Below, in pieces: positions 17,714 through 26,207 of a DNA stretch of 64,000 nt (the first letter of the stretch is position 1; each line of letters starts with the position of its first letter). The stretch is from an uncultured Bacteroidota bacterium (lineage in GTDB: Bacteria > Bacteroidota > Bacteroidia > Chitinophagales > Chitinophagaceae). The position numbers were made by a program, and so were the translations under genes. Below the pieces are notes generated by a model. That model was given only the letters and a program-made list of their open reading frames with translations, had not been told where the DNA came from and ran no database searches. The stretch is taken from the NCBI GenBank assembly GCA_946479615.1, contig CAMLGR010000001.1:17852-81851 (forward strand), given 5' to 3'.

Positions 17714-18784
17714 TTAGTCCGTTACAGGCTGGTGTTTATATTCCGAATAAACAATAAATGTTTTTCCATCGTAAAGGTAGAGACCTGTTTCTCTCGTACC
17801 CACCCAAAGATTTCCGGTTTTGTCTTCTAAAATTGACCAAACCCCTAGATTGGCTAATCCATCTTTTGTTGTAAAACGAGTGAAAGATTTACCATCGTAA
17901 CGACTAAGTCCAGCACCACCAAACCAAAGGTTTCCCTTTTTATCTTCTATAATTCGGGTAACCATGTCACCGGATAAGCCATCTTTTCCTGTAAAACTTG
18001 TAAATGATTTGCCATCATACCGGTAGACCCCACCCCAATTGCTGAACCATATATTACCGTTTTTGTCTTGCAATTGAGGCCATGCCCAATTATGAGCTTT
18101 TGGCCTTGGCCCATTTTGAAATAATTCCTTTAGCTTAAGGTTGGTTACAGATTTACCATCATAACGATACACACCTTCAGTACCTCGACCACCAAACCAA
18201 ATGTTACCTGCTTTATCTTCTAAAATATATTCCGCGTTATTGTTACTGCTCGCAAAGCCACCTGCGGCCTCAGTAATTATAAACGGAGTAAAGGATTTTC
18301 CATCATAGATATAAACACCATCGATTGTTGCAAACCATAGTTTTCCGCTTTTTGCTTGCATGATACTGAATATCCAATGAGAGTTGCTATATAAGTGATT
18401 CTTGTTGGGAGGTAGGTTTTTTGGCAAAGGAATCCGGATTGTAGCAAATGTTTTACCATCATAAAGACAAAGCCCCGAATCAGTACCTATCCAGATTTTA
18501 CCATCTTTATCTTCCAAAATGGAAAAAATATTATTACTGATTAGCCCATCGGCCACTAAAAATTGGCGAAACGATTTTCCGTCATATTTATAAAGGCCAT
18601 TTTCTGTGGTTCCGAACCAAAGATTACCGGCCTTATCCTGTAAACTACATTGAACATTGCCATATCCGGGGTTGCCTATGGTTTTTATAAGTTTGGGATG
18701 TGCAACAGATTTTCTAACTGGCCCGTTGCAGGAAGTGTTAAAAAGTAATATTGTCAGAAAAGTAAAAACCTGTACATATTTCAT
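17714..18784 (-). CDS. Beta-propeller lipoprotein (two-component regulator propeller repeats)
   Basis: 356 residues. A lipoprotein signal ends in FNTSC with Cys19. From about residue 40 on there are roughly eight repeats of a unit like LEDKxGNLWFGTxxGLxxYDGKSFTxF, the Reg_prop unit that forms the sensor propeller of hybrid two-component systems. Here it is alone and has no kinase or membrane anchor other than the lipid. It probably binds a ligand or protein at the outer membrane. It is the last gene of a three-lipoprotein run. Base composition looks poorer in GC than the genes to the left. Confidence 0.8.
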   Translation of the reverse strand: MKYVQVFTFLTILLFNTSCNGPVRKSVAHPKLIKTIGNPGYGNVQCSLQDKAGNLWFGTTENGLYKYDGKSFRQFLVADGLISNNIFSILEDKDGKIWIGTDSGLCLYDGKTFATIRIPLPKNLPPNKNHLYSNSHWIFSIMQAKSGKLWFATIDGVYIYDGKSFTPFIITEAAGGFASSNNNAEYILEDKAGNIWFGGRGTEGVYRYDGKSVTNLKLKELFQNGPRPKAHNWAWPQLQDKNGNIWFSNWGGVYRYDGKSFTSFTGKDGLSGDMVTRIIEDKKGNLWFGGAGLSRYDGKSFTRFTTKDGLANLGVWSILEDKTGNLWVGTRETGLYLYDGKTFIVYSEYKHQPVTD

Positions 18785-18808
18785 AATTTCTTTAGTTACT
18801 TAAGAATT

Positions 18809-19465
18809 TCAATTAACCTTATTTTTTGCTACGATCTTAATATGGAATTCAATGGAATCCGAAATAGTTTTATCAGCTAAAAGATCATAGAACTTTCCTG
18901 AATTATAACGGATATCCCATTTTGTTCGATCAATGACCAGCTTGCCATTCGCTTTGACAATTCCGTCCTTAACTTCCATTTTGGCCGGAAAAGTAACCGG
19001 GTGTGTGACGGCTTTAATGGTCAGGTTCCCTGTAATTTCCTTATCCTCAACATTTATTGATGCAACCCTGGTAATGGCAATTGTAGAAATTGGAAATTTT
19101 TTAACATCAAAAAAATCAGGACCTTTTAAATGTTCAATAAGTCCACTATTATTCTTATGAGTTTCATCTTCAATTGTATTCATGCCGACCTCAACTGCAC
19201 CACCCATCAATTGATCGTTTTCAATCATCAATTCGCCTTTCGATATATAGACGTATCCTGAGTGAGAACCAAATGAGTTAGACCCCTTCCATGTCACAAC
19301 GCTTTCCTTCGTATCTATTACAACATATTTTTCGTTCCCGGCATGTAAGGATATAGAGCCTCCCGGGGCATTATTTTTATTTTCTTCCTCTGCAGTTCCA
19401 CCGCAACCGAAGAACAAAGGAGCAATAATTAAAACCAGGTAAGAGAGAGATGTTTTATTGTTCAT
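18809..19465 (-). CDS. YceI family lipoprotein
   Basis: 218 residues. A lipoprotein signal ends in PLFFGC with Cys21. The remainder from about 45 is a YceI domain, a lipocalin-like barrel that binds isoprenoid-type lipids: VIDTKESVVTWKGSNSFGSHSGYV, the HLKGPDFFDVKKFP block and TGNLTIKAVTHPVTFP are typical family motifs. A role in handling quinone or polyprenyl lipids in the periplasm is known for relatives but not shown here. The gene is followed by the propeller lipoprotein after 24 bases. Confidence 0.88.
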   Translation of the reverse strand: MNNKTSLSYLVLIIAPLFFGCGGTAEEENKNNAPGGSISLHAGNEKYVVIDTKESVVTWKGSNSFGSHSGYVYISKGELMIENDQLMGGAVEVGMNTIEDETHKNNSGLIEHLKGPDFFDVKKFPISTIAITRVASINVEDKEITGNLTIKAVTHPVTFPAKMEVKDGIVKANGKLVIDRTKWDIRYNSGKFYDLLADKTISDSIEFHIKIVAKNKVN

Positions 19466-19570
19466 AGTAAAGAAATAATGTCAGATTAAAAATAAATTGT
19501 GAAAACCGTTTAATGTATGAGAAGTAGCGATTAAAAAGCACTTCATTCCGATTTGTTCGCTGGCTTTTGT

Positions 19571-20275
19571 TTATTTCTGTAACATCAGATTTTTCAAATT
19601 AATACTTCCACAAAGAATTTCTTGATCGGATACCTCACGGAACGTTCTATTGGAATCCAGTAACTTAATTCGATAAAAAAGATCTGACCCCTTCAGGCTA
19701 AGTCCTGTTCGCAATATCCCACTTGCTGCTTCAGTCGTCAGGCTAAGTATTACAACATAAAAAGCACTCGATTCCTTTGGGTTAATAGTTCTTTTTAAAG
19801 ATGACGGTTTATGAATACTTTCATCTAAAAAAGATTCTATATCAGCCAGACCATAATTAAACAAGGGGGATTTATCAAGTGTCATTGTATCGGGAGGAAC
19901 CAATATTTTACGGTATTTACCAGGTAAAGAGGGAACCTCATATGAATCTACAGGAAAGTCAATCTTCAATTCTAAAGGATTATCTGTTTCATTGGTTATT
20001 CGGGTCCAGAACACAGCATACCTATATACCCCGCCATCAGGGTCAGTGTATTTTATTCCACCTTTAGGAAAGCCGTTTTCTATTATCAGGCGCTTACCGA
20101 CAGAGCCAGCATACTCATACTTAGAGTTAATATTAGGATCACTAGATTTGGTGGAAGTGACTATGTCTTTGGTTTCGGACTTGATAGTATCTTTAGGTGC
20201 GTTTGTTTGGTTTTGTTCACAGGAATTGTTAAAAACAGACATTACAAACAAAGCGCATACTTGTATATTTTTCAT
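19571..20275 (-). CDS. Lipoprotein of unknown function
   Basis: 234 residues. The signal MKNIQVCALFVMSVFNNSC places the lipidated Cys at 19 and closely resembles the signal of the propeller lipoprotein (MKYVQVFTFLTILLFNTSC). A Lys/Thr/Ser-rich linker follows to about residue 50, then a domain likely made of beta strands (VYRYAVFWTRITNETDNPLELKI suggests an immunoglobulin-like fold). No family is recognised. The 105-base gap before yceI suggests a separate or read-through transcript. Confidence 0.65.
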   Translation of the reverse strand: MKNIQVCALFVMSVFNNSCEQNQTNAPKDTIKSETKDIVTSTKSSDPNINSKYEYAGSVGKRLIIENGFPKGGIKYTDPDGGVYRYAVFWTRITNETDNPLELKIDFPVDSYEVPSLPGKYRKILVPPDTMTLDKSPLFNYGLADIESFLDESIHKPSSLKRTINPKESSAFYVVILSLTTEAASGILRTGLSLKGSDLFYRIKLLDSNRTFREVSDQEILCGSINLKNLMLQK

Positions 20276-20377
20276 ACCATATCAATGTTGATCCGGCAAT
20301 ATAACTTTGATACCTTGCAGACCGGTGATTTTGATTGTAAATAAGAATGTAAACTTTGTAAATAAAAAATTGACACC

Positions 20378-21265
20378 ATGCACGTTATGCGAAATCTCTT
20401 CTCCGGAAAACGCAAATACCTGTTTGCATTGGTATTGCTCTTTTTTATCTCTGTAATTTGCGTGGCTTTCAATATGAATAGTGACGGTTTTGAAACCTCC
20501 CGGAGAGAAATTTTACTCCGCCAGGTCGGACATGAAATACTCCTGCAGTCGGGCGACAGTACATCCCGGGTACTTCCTGTAAAAAAGATTTCCGAAAATG
20601 AATACCAGGTCAGCTTTGAGAATCAGCTAACTTTTCAACCCGATTCCCTCGTCAATACCACCCAGCGTTTGTTGGCCAAAGACCCGCTGACAGGTGATTA
20701 TATTGTTAACGTACTGAACTGTGCAAATGCCAGTGTAGCGTACGGGTATGCTATATCAAAAAATAAGAAAGATGATATTGTAACCTGTTTAGGAAGAAGG
20801 CAGCCGATAGCATGTTATATGATTAACATTAAATTTAAACCAACGGGTATAACTTCAGTAAAGAATGGATATTTTTTGGGCGGCCTGTTATTTTTAGGAT
20901 TTGTTGGATTTATTTTTTTGAGACCTGCTAAGCCGCGGCGGACCTTAGCTGACAGTAAGCACACTGATATGTTCACGTTGGGATCAATGTCATTCGATGC
21001 GGAGACCCGTAAGCTCATGATAAACGGAGAGACAGTAGACTTGACCAGGACTGAAACCCGTGTGCTGCGCATTTTTGCGTTGTCGCCTAACGAGGCTATA
21101 GAACGAAGCCGGCTACAAAAAGAGATATGGGAGGATGAAGGTGTTATAGTTGGCCGCAGTCTTGATATGTTCATATCAAAACTTAGAAAAAAACTGGAAT
21201 TGGATCCGAACATCAAAATTGTTGTTATCCGCGGCAAAGGATATAAGCTTGAAATTAACTCTTAA
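20378..21265 (+). CDS. Membrane-anchored winged-helix transcriptional regulator
   Basis: 295 residues. A first membrane helix (about 14-31), a periplasmic domain of about 135 residues with two Cys in the second half, a second helix (about 168-186, GYFLGGLLFLGFVGFIFL) and a cytoplasmic OmpR/PhoB-type winged helix (about 200-294) with RTETRVLRIFALSPNEAIERSRL and the recognition-helix and wing parts SLDMFISKLRKKL and VVIRGKGYKL. This is a one-component sensor that would bind DNA while attached to the membrane, the inverse of ToxR in domain order. It diverges from the unknown lipoprotein gene, a likely target (inference). Confidence 0.85.
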   Translation: MHVMRNLFSGKRKYLFALVLLFFISVICVAFNMNSDGFETSRREILLRQVGHEILLQSGDSTSRVLPVKKISENEYQVSFENQLTFQPDSLVNTTQRLLAKDPLTGDYIVNVLNCANASVAYGYAISKNKKDDIVTCLGRRQPIACYMINIKFKPTGITSVKNGYFLGGLLFLGFVGFIFLRPAKPRRTLADSKHTDMFTLGSMSFDAETRKLMINGETVDLTRTETRVLRIFALSPNEAIERSRLQKEIWEDEGVIVGRSLDMFISKLRKKLELDPNIKIVVIRGKGYKLEINS

Positions 21266-21363
21266 GGAAATCTTCCCGATCCGTCTATAGGTTTGAAGGA
21301 TTGCTGGCTATACCGCATTAAGAAAGAGGATCAGAAGCAGAGCGCCACCGCCTGTTTTCTGTT

Positions 21364-21411
21364 CCTCTTTCTGTTTCTCTCCCTGGAGGCAAAGAAGAGA
21401 AACAGAGAGGG
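21364..21411. repeat. Hairpin, TCTGTTTCTCT type
   Basis: CCTCTTTCTGTTTCTCT (21364-21380) pairs with AGAGAAACAGAGAGGG (21396-21411), loop of about 15 nt. It lies about 100 bases after the stop codon of the membrane regulator. Confidence 0.7.
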
Positions 21412-21470
21412 TGCAATACGATTGATGCGGCATTTGAGAATTCAATGACCCCAAAAAGATGCTATTAAAA

Positions 21471-21583
21471 TCTATGTGAGACCTATGTGCCTATGTGGTA
21501 AAAACTACGCAGGACTGATATAGCTTTTACCTGCATGCCGTAGTTCACCACATAAACACATAGGAACATAGATTTCACATAGG
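21471..21583. repeat. Hairpin, 'CCTATGTGCCTATGTGG' words
   Basis: Left arm 21471-21507 and right arm 21541-21583 are imperfect inverses; within the loop GCAGG and CCTGC add a further inner stem. Same vocabulary as 15461-15551 and 52948-53108. Confidence 0.75.
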
Positions 21584-21613
21584 GCGCCTTAAACCAATCA
21601 TGCAATGACCCGG

Positions 21614-21675
21614 AAAATAGTACCGGAAATTCAGATTACTGTATCAACGACAAGAAGTCTTATTCCTTAGTTTTA
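21614..21675 (+). promoter_or_regulatory. Island operator and -7 box, DUF6259 operon
   Basis: AAAATAGTACCGGAAAT at 21614-21630 resembles AAAATAGTATCACAAAT found at another island promoter (14 of 17 bases). A second GTATCA starts 21 bases after the first GTACCG. TAGTTTTA at 21668-21675 begins 43 bases after the end of GTACCG. The start codon follows at 21693, and no -33 TTTG is visible. Confidence 0.5.
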
Positions 21676-21692
21676 TTCAAACCAGTTTTGCA

Positions 21693-23927
21693 ATGATGAC
21701 TAAAGAAAAAGACAGCAGCAGCATTTCTTTCCTGCCTGCTTTGATCCATGTTCTGTTTATTTTTTGCATCTTAACAACTCCAATAGTTTCCAGGGCACAA
21801 CATGATGCCAGGCCGGGAATACTTGTACTTCAAAATAAATTCGTTCGCTTTTCCTTTGATTCCATTAGCGGTGGTTTAGTATCAATGACCGACCTGTCCA
21901 GCGGCGTTGAACACATGAGCAATGCCGGTGGCAAAACACATTTATGGACATTGAATTTCTCCCGTGGCATCGATAAACGAACCGTATCAAACCTTGAAAT
22001 GCCGGTATCTGCTTCAGCGGTCACTCAATCGAATGACGGCAGCGGCAGCGCCACTTTTACCTGGTCGCACCTGGAATGGGCCGTAGAAAAAGTAAATGCC
22101 CGGAAAGGCGTAAATCTTGGTATCGTATCTGTAAAAGTAACGGTTGATCTTCCCGCCACATCCGGTATTGCTTCCTGGAGAATTGCTGTCGATAATAATT
22201 CAGATATGTGGGGATTGAATGATATCGATTTTCCCAGTCTCGATGGTTTTTTAAAATCCGGTCAGTATAATATTGCCAAACCCTGGCGGCCGGGACTTCT
22301 TTTTAAAAATTGCACGGAAAGAATTTTCGGCGACTATCGCGGCAATGATATGCCGATGCAATTCCTCTGCGCTACCAAAGGCAATAGTTCCGTATATATG
22401 GCCACGCATGATCCACAGGGATGGTGGAAGAGTTTTACCCTTGAACCAGGAAAAAATTTCTTTATCAAAGTATATGCAGAAAATATGGGGCGGGAAGGAA
22501 GTGATTATAACGCCCCCTTCCCTACTCAACTCGGCGTGTATGAAGGCGATTGGTTTGATGGCTGCAAGATCTACCGGCAATTCGCACTCACCGCTCCCTG
22601 GCTTGCCAAAGGAAAATTATCACAACGAACCGATATGCCGCAAACCATGAAGGATATAGGTCTGTGGGCAGAAGTAGGCGCTACTGTGAAATGGCCGGAA
22701 TCATATCCCGAAGGGAAAAACAGTCCACTATTACTCGAACATCTAAAGATGCAGCAATATTTTGATGTGCCTATGGGTTTTCACTGGATCAGCTGGACAA
22801 AAAGCGTATACGATACAGAATACCCGCATTTCTTCCCGGCAAGAGATGGAATTGTTGATCCTATCAAAGAACTCGTGTCGCGCGGGTTTGTGATCATGCC
22901 GCATATCAATGGTCGCCTCGCTGATACTTTTAATGATGATTATGATAAGTTCAATCCATTTGCAGCAAAAGATCCGATCGGCAAACCCTATATTGAATTA
23001 TACGGTCCGTTGCGTGGAAGAATGGCGGCCATGTGTCCCTATACCAGTTTCTGGCAGGATACGATTGCAGAGCTGACCCGCCAGGTAGGTATCCGTCTCG
23101 CATCGAATGGAGTTTATCTCGACCAGGTCTGTGCATCCGCTCCTGCACTTTGTTATGATAAGTCACACGGTCACCCGCTTGGTGGCGGGCATTGGTGGGT
23201 AGACGGGTACAGGGAGTTATTAAAGAAAGTTCGTGCGGCTGCACATGAGGATGGAAGGAATATGCTGATTGGTTCGGAACAAACATTTGAACAATACATC
23301 GATCTTGTCGATGGATTTTTTGAACTGGCTTATGATGGACGTGGCATTCCCATGCTTCCTGCCGTCTATGGCGGATACGCTATTCATTATGGATCGTATC
23401 TGAATCTTTCGAATAATACCGACCGTGGTTGGAAGATGCTGAACGGAAGATCCTTTATCTGGGGCAAACAATTGGGCTGGGTGAGCTTCGACTTATTGAA
23501 ACCGCAATACAGTTCACGCGCGGCTTATCTTAAAACTCTTGTCAAGTACAGGGTGGCGACAAAAAAATTCCTGGAGTATGGAGAACTGGTGGGCACGATC
23601 AATCATACAGAAACAGTCACCGAAACATGGAATGTAAAAAGTGCAGAGAGCAAAGCTACTTTACCTGTTATCCAGGGAACGATCTGGAAAGCGGAAGATG
23701 GTACACTCGGCGTATACCTTGCCAATTACCTGGAAGAAGAAAAAAGCATTGCTATTTCTATCGATCCTTCAAAATATGGATTAAAAAGCAAATCCGGGAA
23801 ATACCAGGTCAGCCAGATCGATCAACAGGGAAAACGCAGTAAGGCGCAATCGCTGGCAGGTGCTATTCAACGAACAGAGAAACTCGGACCATCGGAGGTT
23901 CGCGTGTACGAGATCTCTGTAAAATAA
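21693..23927 (+). CDS. DUF6259 glycosidase-like protein
   Basis: 744 residues with an N-terminal signal or anchor at about 14-35. The protein fits the DUF6259 family, which has a beta-sandwich N-terminal part (GILVLQNKFVRFSFDSISGGLVSMTD) and a TIM-barrel catalytic part related to GH36/GH101-type alpha-galactosidases. Within the barrel NGVYLDQVCASAP at about 472 holds a candidate nucleophile Asp and NMLIGSEQTFEQYIDLVDGFF a candidate acid Glu. It should hydrolyse a glycoside in the periplasm or outside. First gene of a three-gene operon with DUF1080 and SDR genes. Confidence 0.7.
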   Translation: MMTKEKDSSSISFLPALIHVLFIFCILTTPIVSRAQHDARPGILVLQNKFVRFSFDSISGGLVSMTDLSSGVEHMSNAGGKTHLWTLNFSRGIDKRTVSNLEMPVSASAVTQSNDGSGSATFTWSHLEWAVEKVNARKGVNLGIVSVKVTVDLPATSGIASWRIAVDNNSDMWGLNDIDFPSLDGFLKSGQYNIAKPWRPGLLFKNCTERIFGDYRGNDMPMQFLCATKGNSSVYMATHDPQGWWKSFTLEPGKNFFIKVYAENMGREGSDYNAPFPTQLGVYEGDWFDGCKIYRQFALTAPWLAKGKLSQRTDMPQTMKDIGLWAEVGATVKWPESYPEGKNSPLLLEHLKMQQYFDVPMGFHWISWTKSVYDTEYPHFFPARDGIVDPIKELVSRGFVIMPHINGRLADTFNDDYDKFNPFAAKDPIGKPYIELYGPLRGRMAAMCPYTSFWQDTIAELTRQVGIRLASNGVYLDQVCASAPALCYDKSHGHPLGGGHWWVDGYRELLKKVRAAAHEDGRNMLIGSEQTFEQYIDLVDGFFELAYDGRGIPMLPAVYGGYAIHYGSYLNLSNNTDRGWKMLNGRSFIWGKQLGWVSFDLLKPQYSSRAAYLKTLVKYRVATKKFLEYGELVGTINHTETVTETWNVKSAESKATLPVIQGTIWKAEDGTLGVYLANYLEEEKSIAISIDPSKYGLKSKSGKYQVSQIDQQGKRSKAQSLAGAIQRTEKLGPSEVRVYEISVK

Positions 23928-23956
23928 TTTATTCAAAATCACTGAAATCAAATCAT

Positions 23957-24613
23957 ATGTTTTTGAAACGCTTCTTTTGGATACTATTACTTTCTTCACA
24001 GTATGCTGCAGCCCAGCATTTCACTCCCCTGTTCAATGGGAAAAACCTGGATGGCTGGTCCACCATGTTAAAAACAAAAGCCCGGAACAACGATCCTGCA
24101 CACATCTTCACGGTAGATAGCGGTTTGCTGCATATAACGGGAGAAGAAGTCGGCTATATGGTTACAGATAAAATTTATGCCGATTTCCACCTCGTGGTAG
24201 AATTCAAATGGGGACAGAAAAAATGGCCACCGCGTGAGAACCGTCCCCGCGATAATGGTATTCTGTATTTTGTCTCGCGGGATGATAAAGTATGGCCTAC
24301 TGCTGTTGAATGCCAGTTACAGGAAGGCGATTGCGGTGATATGTGGTTACTCGACAGCATCACGGCCGTGGTAAATGGAGTGCCATCAACGCCTGGCTCT
24401 TATGCGAGATACCTGAAGAAGAAAGACAATGAAAAACCAAGCGGTGAATGGAACCGCGTAGAAGTGATCTCCAAAGATGGCAAGGTGAAACATATTGTGA
24501 ACGGAGAAGTGGTGAATGAAGCTGAAAATCTAAGTGTTCATTCCGGTAAGATCGCTATTCAATCCGAGATGGCGGAAACGTATTTCCGGAAGATCGAGAT
24601 CAAAGAATTATAA
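23957..24613 (+). CDS. DUF1080 protein (3-keto-disaccharide hydrolase family)
   Basis: 218 residues with a signal peptide ending in [17 protein letters not shown] is the hallmark start of the DUF1080 family (PF06439), which has a concanavalin-like sandwich and was renamed after members that cleave 3-keto-glycosides. [34 protein letters not shown] and [15 protein letters not shown] are the central strands and the likely active groove. Periplasmic. It sits between the DUF6259 gene (29 bases) and an SDR gene (3 bases). A second, divergent family member is at 53138-53815. Confidence 0.85.
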   Translation: MFLKRFFWILLLSSQYAAAQHFTPLFNGKNLDGWSTMLKTKARNNDPAHIFTVDSGLLHITGEEVGYMVTDKIYADFHLVVEFKWGQKKWPPRENRPRDNGILYFVSRDDKVWPTAVECQLQEGDCGDMWLLDSITAVVNGVPSTPGSYARYLKKKDNEKPSGEWNRVEVISKDGKVKHIVNGEVVNEAENLSVHSGKIAIQSEMAETYFRKIEIKEL

Positions 24614-24616
24614 TTT

Positions 24617-25369
24617 ATGCAACGATTCAAAGGACAGGTGGCACTCGTCACCGGTGCTGCCGATGGCCTGGGCAAAGGAATTGCAACCCGTATTGCTTCG
24701 GAAGGCGGTAGCATTGCATTTGTTGATATTGATCCGGTGAAACTTCAGCAAACCGTGAATGAATGCAAAGAGAAAGGATATGATGTGGAAGGATATATCA
24801 CTGATATTTCTTCGGAAAACGAAGTACAAAAAACAGTGGAGCAGGCAGAGAAGCGATTTGGCAGGATTGATATTATGGTGAATTCGGCTGGTATCGTTGG
24901 TCCTACCAATACAAAGATCACCGATTATCCCACCGAAGCCTATGATGCTATTTACCAGGTGAATCTTCGCGGTTCTTTTCTGGTTACCAAATATTGTATC
25001 AGGGTGATGGAGAAGAATAATTATGGCCGCATCCTACTGCTCGCTTCTATTGCAGGTAAAGAAGGGAATCCATTTATGACAGGTTATTCAACGATGAAAG
25101 CTGGTGTGATTGGTTTGGTAAAAGGTACCGGGAAGGAATATGCGCAAACGGGTATTACGGTCAATGGCCTCGCTCCTGCTATCATCAAAACAACCATGAA
25201 TGAACATACAGCGCCGGAACAACTCGCTTATATGACTGCAAAGATACCTATGGGCCGATTGGGAACTGTTGAGGAAGTTGCATCGATCGCATCCTGGATC
25301 GTTTCAAAGGAAGCGAGCTTTACCACTGGTTTTGTTTTTGATATCTCGGGAGGACGTGCTACGTATTAA
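24617..25369 (+). CDS. SDR family oxidoreductase
   Basis: 250 residues of the classical short-chain dehydrogenase type. [16 protein letters not shown] holds the TGxxxGxG cofactor motif at 12-19, NSAGIVG the NAG-like motif near 89, LLASIAG the catalytic Ser near 141, and YSTMK the catalytic Tyr/Lys near 155-159. The acidic residue after strand 2 (FVDID) favours NAD over NADP. No signal peptide, so cytoplasmic. In this operon it may oxidise or reduce a sugar or sugar lactone. The stop codon is 55 bases before the tandem repeat region. Confidence 0.88.
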   Translation: MQRFKGQVALVTGAADGLGKGIATRIASEGGSIAFVDIDPVKLQQTVNECKEKGYDVEGYITDISSENEVQKTVEQAEKRFGRIDIMVNSAGIVGPTNTKITDYPTEAYDAIYQVNLRGSFLVTKYCIRVMEKNNYGRILLLASIAGKEGNPFMTGYSTMKAGVIGLVKGTGKEYAQTGITVNGLAPAIIKTTMNEHTAPEQLAYMTAKIPMGRLGTVEEVASIASWIVSKEASFTTGFVFDISGGRATY

Positions 25370-25424
25370 CTGGCAGTGAGGCCCAGCGGAATCTGCGAAG
25401 CGGTCCCAGCAGAGCTTGTGAAGT

Positions 25425-26204
25425 GTCCCGGCGGGGTCTGCGAAGCGACCCCGCTGTATAGGAAAGATCTTAACATAAGATAGATTCGCAAAACAAAAGA
25501 GGATAAGTTGAAAATACTGATTCATCAGGGTCGCTTCGCAGACCCTGATGGGACGCCGGCCCTGATTGAACACCGTTCGCCTTGCAGGGGCTGTTGCAAC
25601 ATTTGCTACTGATAGAAGTTAATGGCGTGAAAGAAAGATTGTGACTACTACCCTCCAAAATTAGTGAGCTGTCCCAGCGGGGTCTGCGAAGCCACCCCGA
25701 TGTATAGGAAAGACCTGATCATAAGATAGATTCGCAAAGCAAAAGAGGATAAGTTGAAAATACTGATTCATCAGGGTCGCTTTGCAGACCCTGATGGGAC
25801 GCTGGCTCCTGATTGAACACCGTTCGCCTTGCAGGGGCTGTTGCAACATTTGTCACCAATAGAAATTAATGGTGGGAAAGAAAAATTATGACTACTGCCT
25901 TTCAGGATTAGTGAGCTGTCCCAGCGGGGTCTGCGAAGCGACCCCGATGTATAGGGAAAATCTTAACATAAGATAGATCCGCAAACCAAAAGAGGATAAG
26001 TTGAAAATACTGATTCATCAGGGTCGCTTCGCAGACCCTGATGGGACGCTGGCTCCTGATTCACACCCTTCATTTCTTAGATCATGTTGGAACATTTGCT
26101 ACTGATAGAAGCTAATAGCGTGAAAGAAAGATTGTGACTACTACCCCCCAAAAGTAGTGAGCTGTCCCAGCGGGGTCTGCGAAGCGACCCCGATGTATAG
26201 GAAA
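25425..26204. repeat. Three tandem 246/247-bp units plus a partial fourth
   Basis: Units start at GTCCC(A/G)GCGGGGTCTGC: 25425, 25671, 25918 and a partial one at 26164. Each unit has a head hairpin GGGGTC-TGCGAAGC-GACCCC and about 100 bases later a 10-bp perfect stem CATCAGGGTC / GACCCTGATG; head and tail are also inverted copies of one another. Between them lies a conserved AT-rich stretch, and GTTGCAACATTTG (GTTGGAACATTTG in the third unit) ends the conserved part. A degenerate stub (25381-25424) precedes the array. The region fills the gap between two convergent genes; short open frames on the minus strand repeat with the units and look non-coding. Confidence 0.85.
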
Positions 26205-26207
26205 AAA

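Larger units (their letters stand above)
21266..21692. other. 427-bp gap: two hairpins and a promoter
   Basis: No gene is seen. The gap holds a hairpin at 21364-21411, nested in a weaker outer pairing of ACCGCAT near 21312 with ATGCGG near 21426, a second word-type hairpin at 21471-21583, and the island operator and -7 box at 21614-21675. Confidence 0.7.

Noticed and set aside
17591..17830. Possible short gene after tRNA-Leu on the plus strand
   Set aside because: It overlaps the 3' part of the propeller lipoprotein in antisense and has no family features. The preceding terminator also argues against it.
25304..25849. Minus-strand frames with a repeated peptide (MNQYFQLILFCFANLSY)
   Set aside because: They recur because the 246-bp DNA unit recurs. 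Unit lengths of 246 and 247 break the frame, and the DNA is better explained by inverted stems than by coding.
25425..26204. CRISPR array
   Set aside because: Units are about 246 bp long, few, and without short regular repeats and unique spacers; no cas genes are present.
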